Source: CAZYPH01 sp964649095
Lineage (GTDB): Bacteria > Bdellovibrionota > UBA1018 > UBA923
Reading direction: 5' to 3'
Assembly: GCA_964649095.1 (NCBI GenBank)
Contig: CAZYPH010000113.1
Coordinates: 1-6,985 of the forward strand
DNA length: 6,985 nucleotides
Positions 6,159 to 6,985 of the stretch are shown here, in pieces. Numbering within the stretch: the stretch's first letter is position 1; each line of letters begins with the position of its first letter. The notes under the pieces are model-generated. The model ran no database searches and was not told the origin of the DNA. It saw only the letters and a list, made by a program, of their open reading frames with translations. The position numbers and the translations under genes are program-made.

Positions 6159-6229
6159 ATGATGGTCTCTCTAGAGACTATCGGTGCCACAGCTGAAAAT
6201 TTGAGGATAAGTAGGGGGGGAACTCTAAT
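6159..6229 (-). promoter_or_regulatory. Upstream region of the large lipoprotein gene
   Basis: This probably holds the promoter and leader of the minus-strand lipoprotein. It contains a 14-bp palindrome GTCTCTCTAGAGAC-type dyad (6165-6178), which overlaps the ribosome site GAGAGA, and a G7 run (6214-6220; C7 on the coding strand) 56-62 nt before the start codon. I could not assign a good -35/-10 pair. Confidence 0.4.
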
Positions 6230-6248
6230 CCGGTAAAATTTTTACCGG
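6230..6248. repeat. Perfect 19-bp inverted repeat (9-bp arms)
   Basis: CCGGTAAAA and TTTTACCGG flank a single T. It lies just downstream of the toxin remnant's original stop codon (6263-6265). It could be the 3' hairpin of the toxin-antitoxin transcript or an operator. Its right arm can alternatively pair with 6264-6273. Confidence 0.6.
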
Positions 6249-6280
6249 TACTCCCGGCGGGCCTACTGGTAAACTTTTTT
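6241..6280 (+). terminator. Possible rho-independent terminator (plus strand)
   Basis: TTTACCGGTA (6241-6250) can pair with TACTGGTAAA (6264-6273) across a 13-nt GC-rich loop. One position is a G-U wobble in plus-strand RNA, and C then TTTTTT follows at 6274-6280. In minus-strand RNA the same pairing has an A-C mismatch and no U-run. No plus-strand gene that needs termination is visible immediately upstream, and the T-run is also Lys codons of the former toxin, so the terminator reading is tentative. Confidence 0.4.
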
Positions 6281-6535
6281 GCGATGACCAAGTTTAATTA
6301 TGATTACTTTGATTATCGTTTTTTCGATGAGTTAGATAATTCGGTAATCCTGAACGCGCACTCGGTAAAGGGAGTCGGTTCCTTTCATCTTTTTTATTTG
6401 TAATAACTCTGTGTAGGGCTTGAACGCAAGAAGTTGCACCGCATCCAGGATTCTAAGCTGTATTTTTTGAGGTAGGCTCTGAAGTTCTTTGGTTGCGCTC
6501 TTTTTGAAAACAACTTGGTATACTTTGGCGCTCAT
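6263..6535 (-). pseudogene. RelE/ParE-like toxin with an in-frame premature stop
   Basis: The frame begins MSAKVYQVVFKKSATKELQSLPQKIQLRILDAV and continues through KMKGTDSLYRVRVQDYRII, which is characteristic of the RelE/ParE fold (toxins that cleave ribosome-bound mRNA or poison gyrase). A TAA at 6332-6334 stops it after 67 residues. The same frame continues for 22 more codons, LIEKTIIKVIIIKLGHRKKVYQ, to a TAG at 6263-6265. GHRxxVY is the conserved C-terminal strand of the family and carries important residues. The full frame of about 90 codons matches normal family length. The stop lies where relatives usually have Tyr (DYRIIY), so one base change (TAT or TAC to TAA) explains it. The start codon overlaps the antitoxin stop as ATGA, typical translational coupling. 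Confidence 0.88.
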
Positions 6536-6687
6536 TTTTTTAATTTCTTAAGAACGGCAGTTAATGAAATTTCTGCTTCATTTTTTCGTTCATCATAGGT
6601 GGCGAGGTCAATCTCATCTTCAAGTTGTTCTCGAATGGCGTTCTCCACTACGCTTTGAATCTTTAATGGGACTGTTTCCGAACGCAA
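6532..6687 (-). pseudogene. RelB-like antitoxin remnant lacking its N-terminal DNA-binding part
   Basis: The last 51 codons (RSETVPLKIQSVVENAIREQ ... EISLTAVLKKLKK) fit the second helix and C-terminal tail of RelB/DUF6290-type antitoxins. The clues are NAIREQLEDEIDLATYDE, like the family's I.E.IEDE.DL..Y.E, and the toxin-wrapping tail ISLTAVLKKL. The N-terminal ribbon-helix-helix strand and first helix (about 25 residues) are missing. The open frame does run upstream to 6930, but that part is antisense to a transposase gene and does not look like an antitoxin. The only local start would be a TTG at 6685-6687 with no ribosome site. It ends with TGA overlapping the toxin ATG. Without the DNA-binding region it could not autoregulate the operon. 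Confidence 0.72.
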
Positions 6688-6985
6688 AAAAAAACAATTT
6701 TCTAAGCTGAGTTGATTGAATAAACAGAAAGTATGTCGCAGAAACTTTTTATTCAGCAAGCATTCCAAGCAATCACAACTGAGCAACTCGTGCCCGAGAA
6801 CCATATTTATCGTAAGATTCATCGATTTTTTAATTTCAAAAAAATCTGCAAAACTTTCCGCAAACTGTATTCGAATACCGGGGCACCTGGTTACGAAGTT
6901 GAACAAGGTATTAGGGCTTTGATTCTGCAATTTATGGAAGACTATTCAGACCGTGAGATGGCAAGAGCGTTGGAAGAGAACATAG
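6685..6985 (+). mobile_element. Left part of a second, unrelated insertion sequence (IS5/IS1182-like), runs off the window
   Basis: Homology to the antitoxin stops near 6687 and a transposase gene starts at 6733 on the opposite strand, so the IS end must lie between about 6685 and 6732. I cannot fix its terminal repeat because the other end is outside the window. An A9 run (6685-6693) sits at the likely boundary. It shares no terminal sequence with the IS3-family element. Confidence 0.6.
6733..6985 (+). CDS. Transposase N-terminal part (DUF772, IS5/IS1182-like), incomplete at window end
   Basis: From the ATG at 6733 the frame stays open to the window end (84 codons). It begins MSQKLFIQQAFQAI and contains LVPENHIYRKIHRFF, KLYSNTGAPGYEVEQGIRAL and LILQFMEDYSDREMARALEENI. 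These match the DUF772/InsH N-terminal domain of IS5/IS1182-type transposases: the L(V/I)P..H..R.I opening, the G.P.Y or G.PS segment, and the (Y/L)SDRE.A.AL helix. The catalytic DDE region would lie downstream and is not visible. AACAGAAAGT upstream is a weak ribosome site. The opposite-strand open frame over 6688-6930 is its antisense shadow. The gene points away from the antitoxin it appears to have truncated. Confidence 0.82.
   Translation, partial: MSQKLFIQQAFQAITTEQLVPENHIYRKIHRFFNFKKICKTFRKLYSNTGAPGYEVEQGIRALILQFMEDYSDREMARALEENI

Noticed and set aside
5935..6162. Plus-strand open frame opposite the large lipoprotein N-terminus
   Set aside because: Antisense to the signal peptide and stalk region; no ribosome site or domain.
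6688..6930. N-terminal 80 residues of the minus-strand frame as a novel antitoxin domain or fusion
   Set aside because: The opposite strand encodes a recognisable transposase N-terminus, and the residues do not resemble a ribbon-helix-helix domain.
1..6985. CRISPR array, rRNA or tRNA gene, or new multi-gene defence island
   Set aside because: No regularly spaced repeats, no RNA-gene signatures, and the toxin-antitoxin remnants are ordinary family members that are broken.

Overview
This looks like a piece of a Gram-negative chromosome. The evidence is an outer-membrane barrel fragment, two lipoproteins with relaxed lipoboxes, a PAS-containing chemotaxis receptor and a TMEM175-type channel. 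The lipoboxes (LYTAC, FTSC) and the LamG-like surface lipoproteins recall Spirochaetota (Leptospirales) or Bdellovibrionota. I cannot settle the taxon from this window, and nothing suggests a non-standard genetic code.

Layout from left to right. Positions 1-51 are one end of an IS3-family element whose body lies outside the window. Positions 52-381 are the C-terminal remnant of an outer-membrane beta-barrel gene, followed 3 nt later by an intact small lipoprotein gene (385-1104). A soluble two-PAS chemotaxis receptor gene (1234-4303) is cut in two by a complete 1,449-bp IS3-family element (2406-3854, transposase on the minus strand). The element has imperfect terminal inverted repeats, a 4-bp ACCT target duplication, orfA/orfB in a -1 relation and an A9 slippery run. 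Removing it with one ACCT copy restores a 538-codon receptor frame exactly. Next is a six-helix TMEM175/DUF1211 channel (4367-4939), convergent with a large LamG-like lipoprotein on the minus strand (4950-6158).

The right end (6230-6985) is a graveyard of a toxin-antitoxin module on the minus strand. A RelE/ParE-like toxin gene has an in-frame TAA where the family usually has Tyr, and its missing C-terminus (GHRKKVY) is still encoded in frame downstream. The overlapping RelB-like antitoxin has lost its N-terminal DNA-binding part where a second, unrelated transposase gene (DUF772/IS5-IS1182-like, plus strand, from 6733) begins. That transposase runs off the window end.

The theme is insertion-sequence damage: three genes are cut by two kinds of element, and one toxin is silenced by a point change. 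I found no CRISPR array, rRNA, tRNA, phage structural gene or convincing new defence system. The most useful observations are the toxin nonsense codon paired with the decapitated antitoxin, the exact reconstruction of the receptor, the identical flank at both IS3 ends, and a set of mutually exclusive hairpins at 6230-6280.
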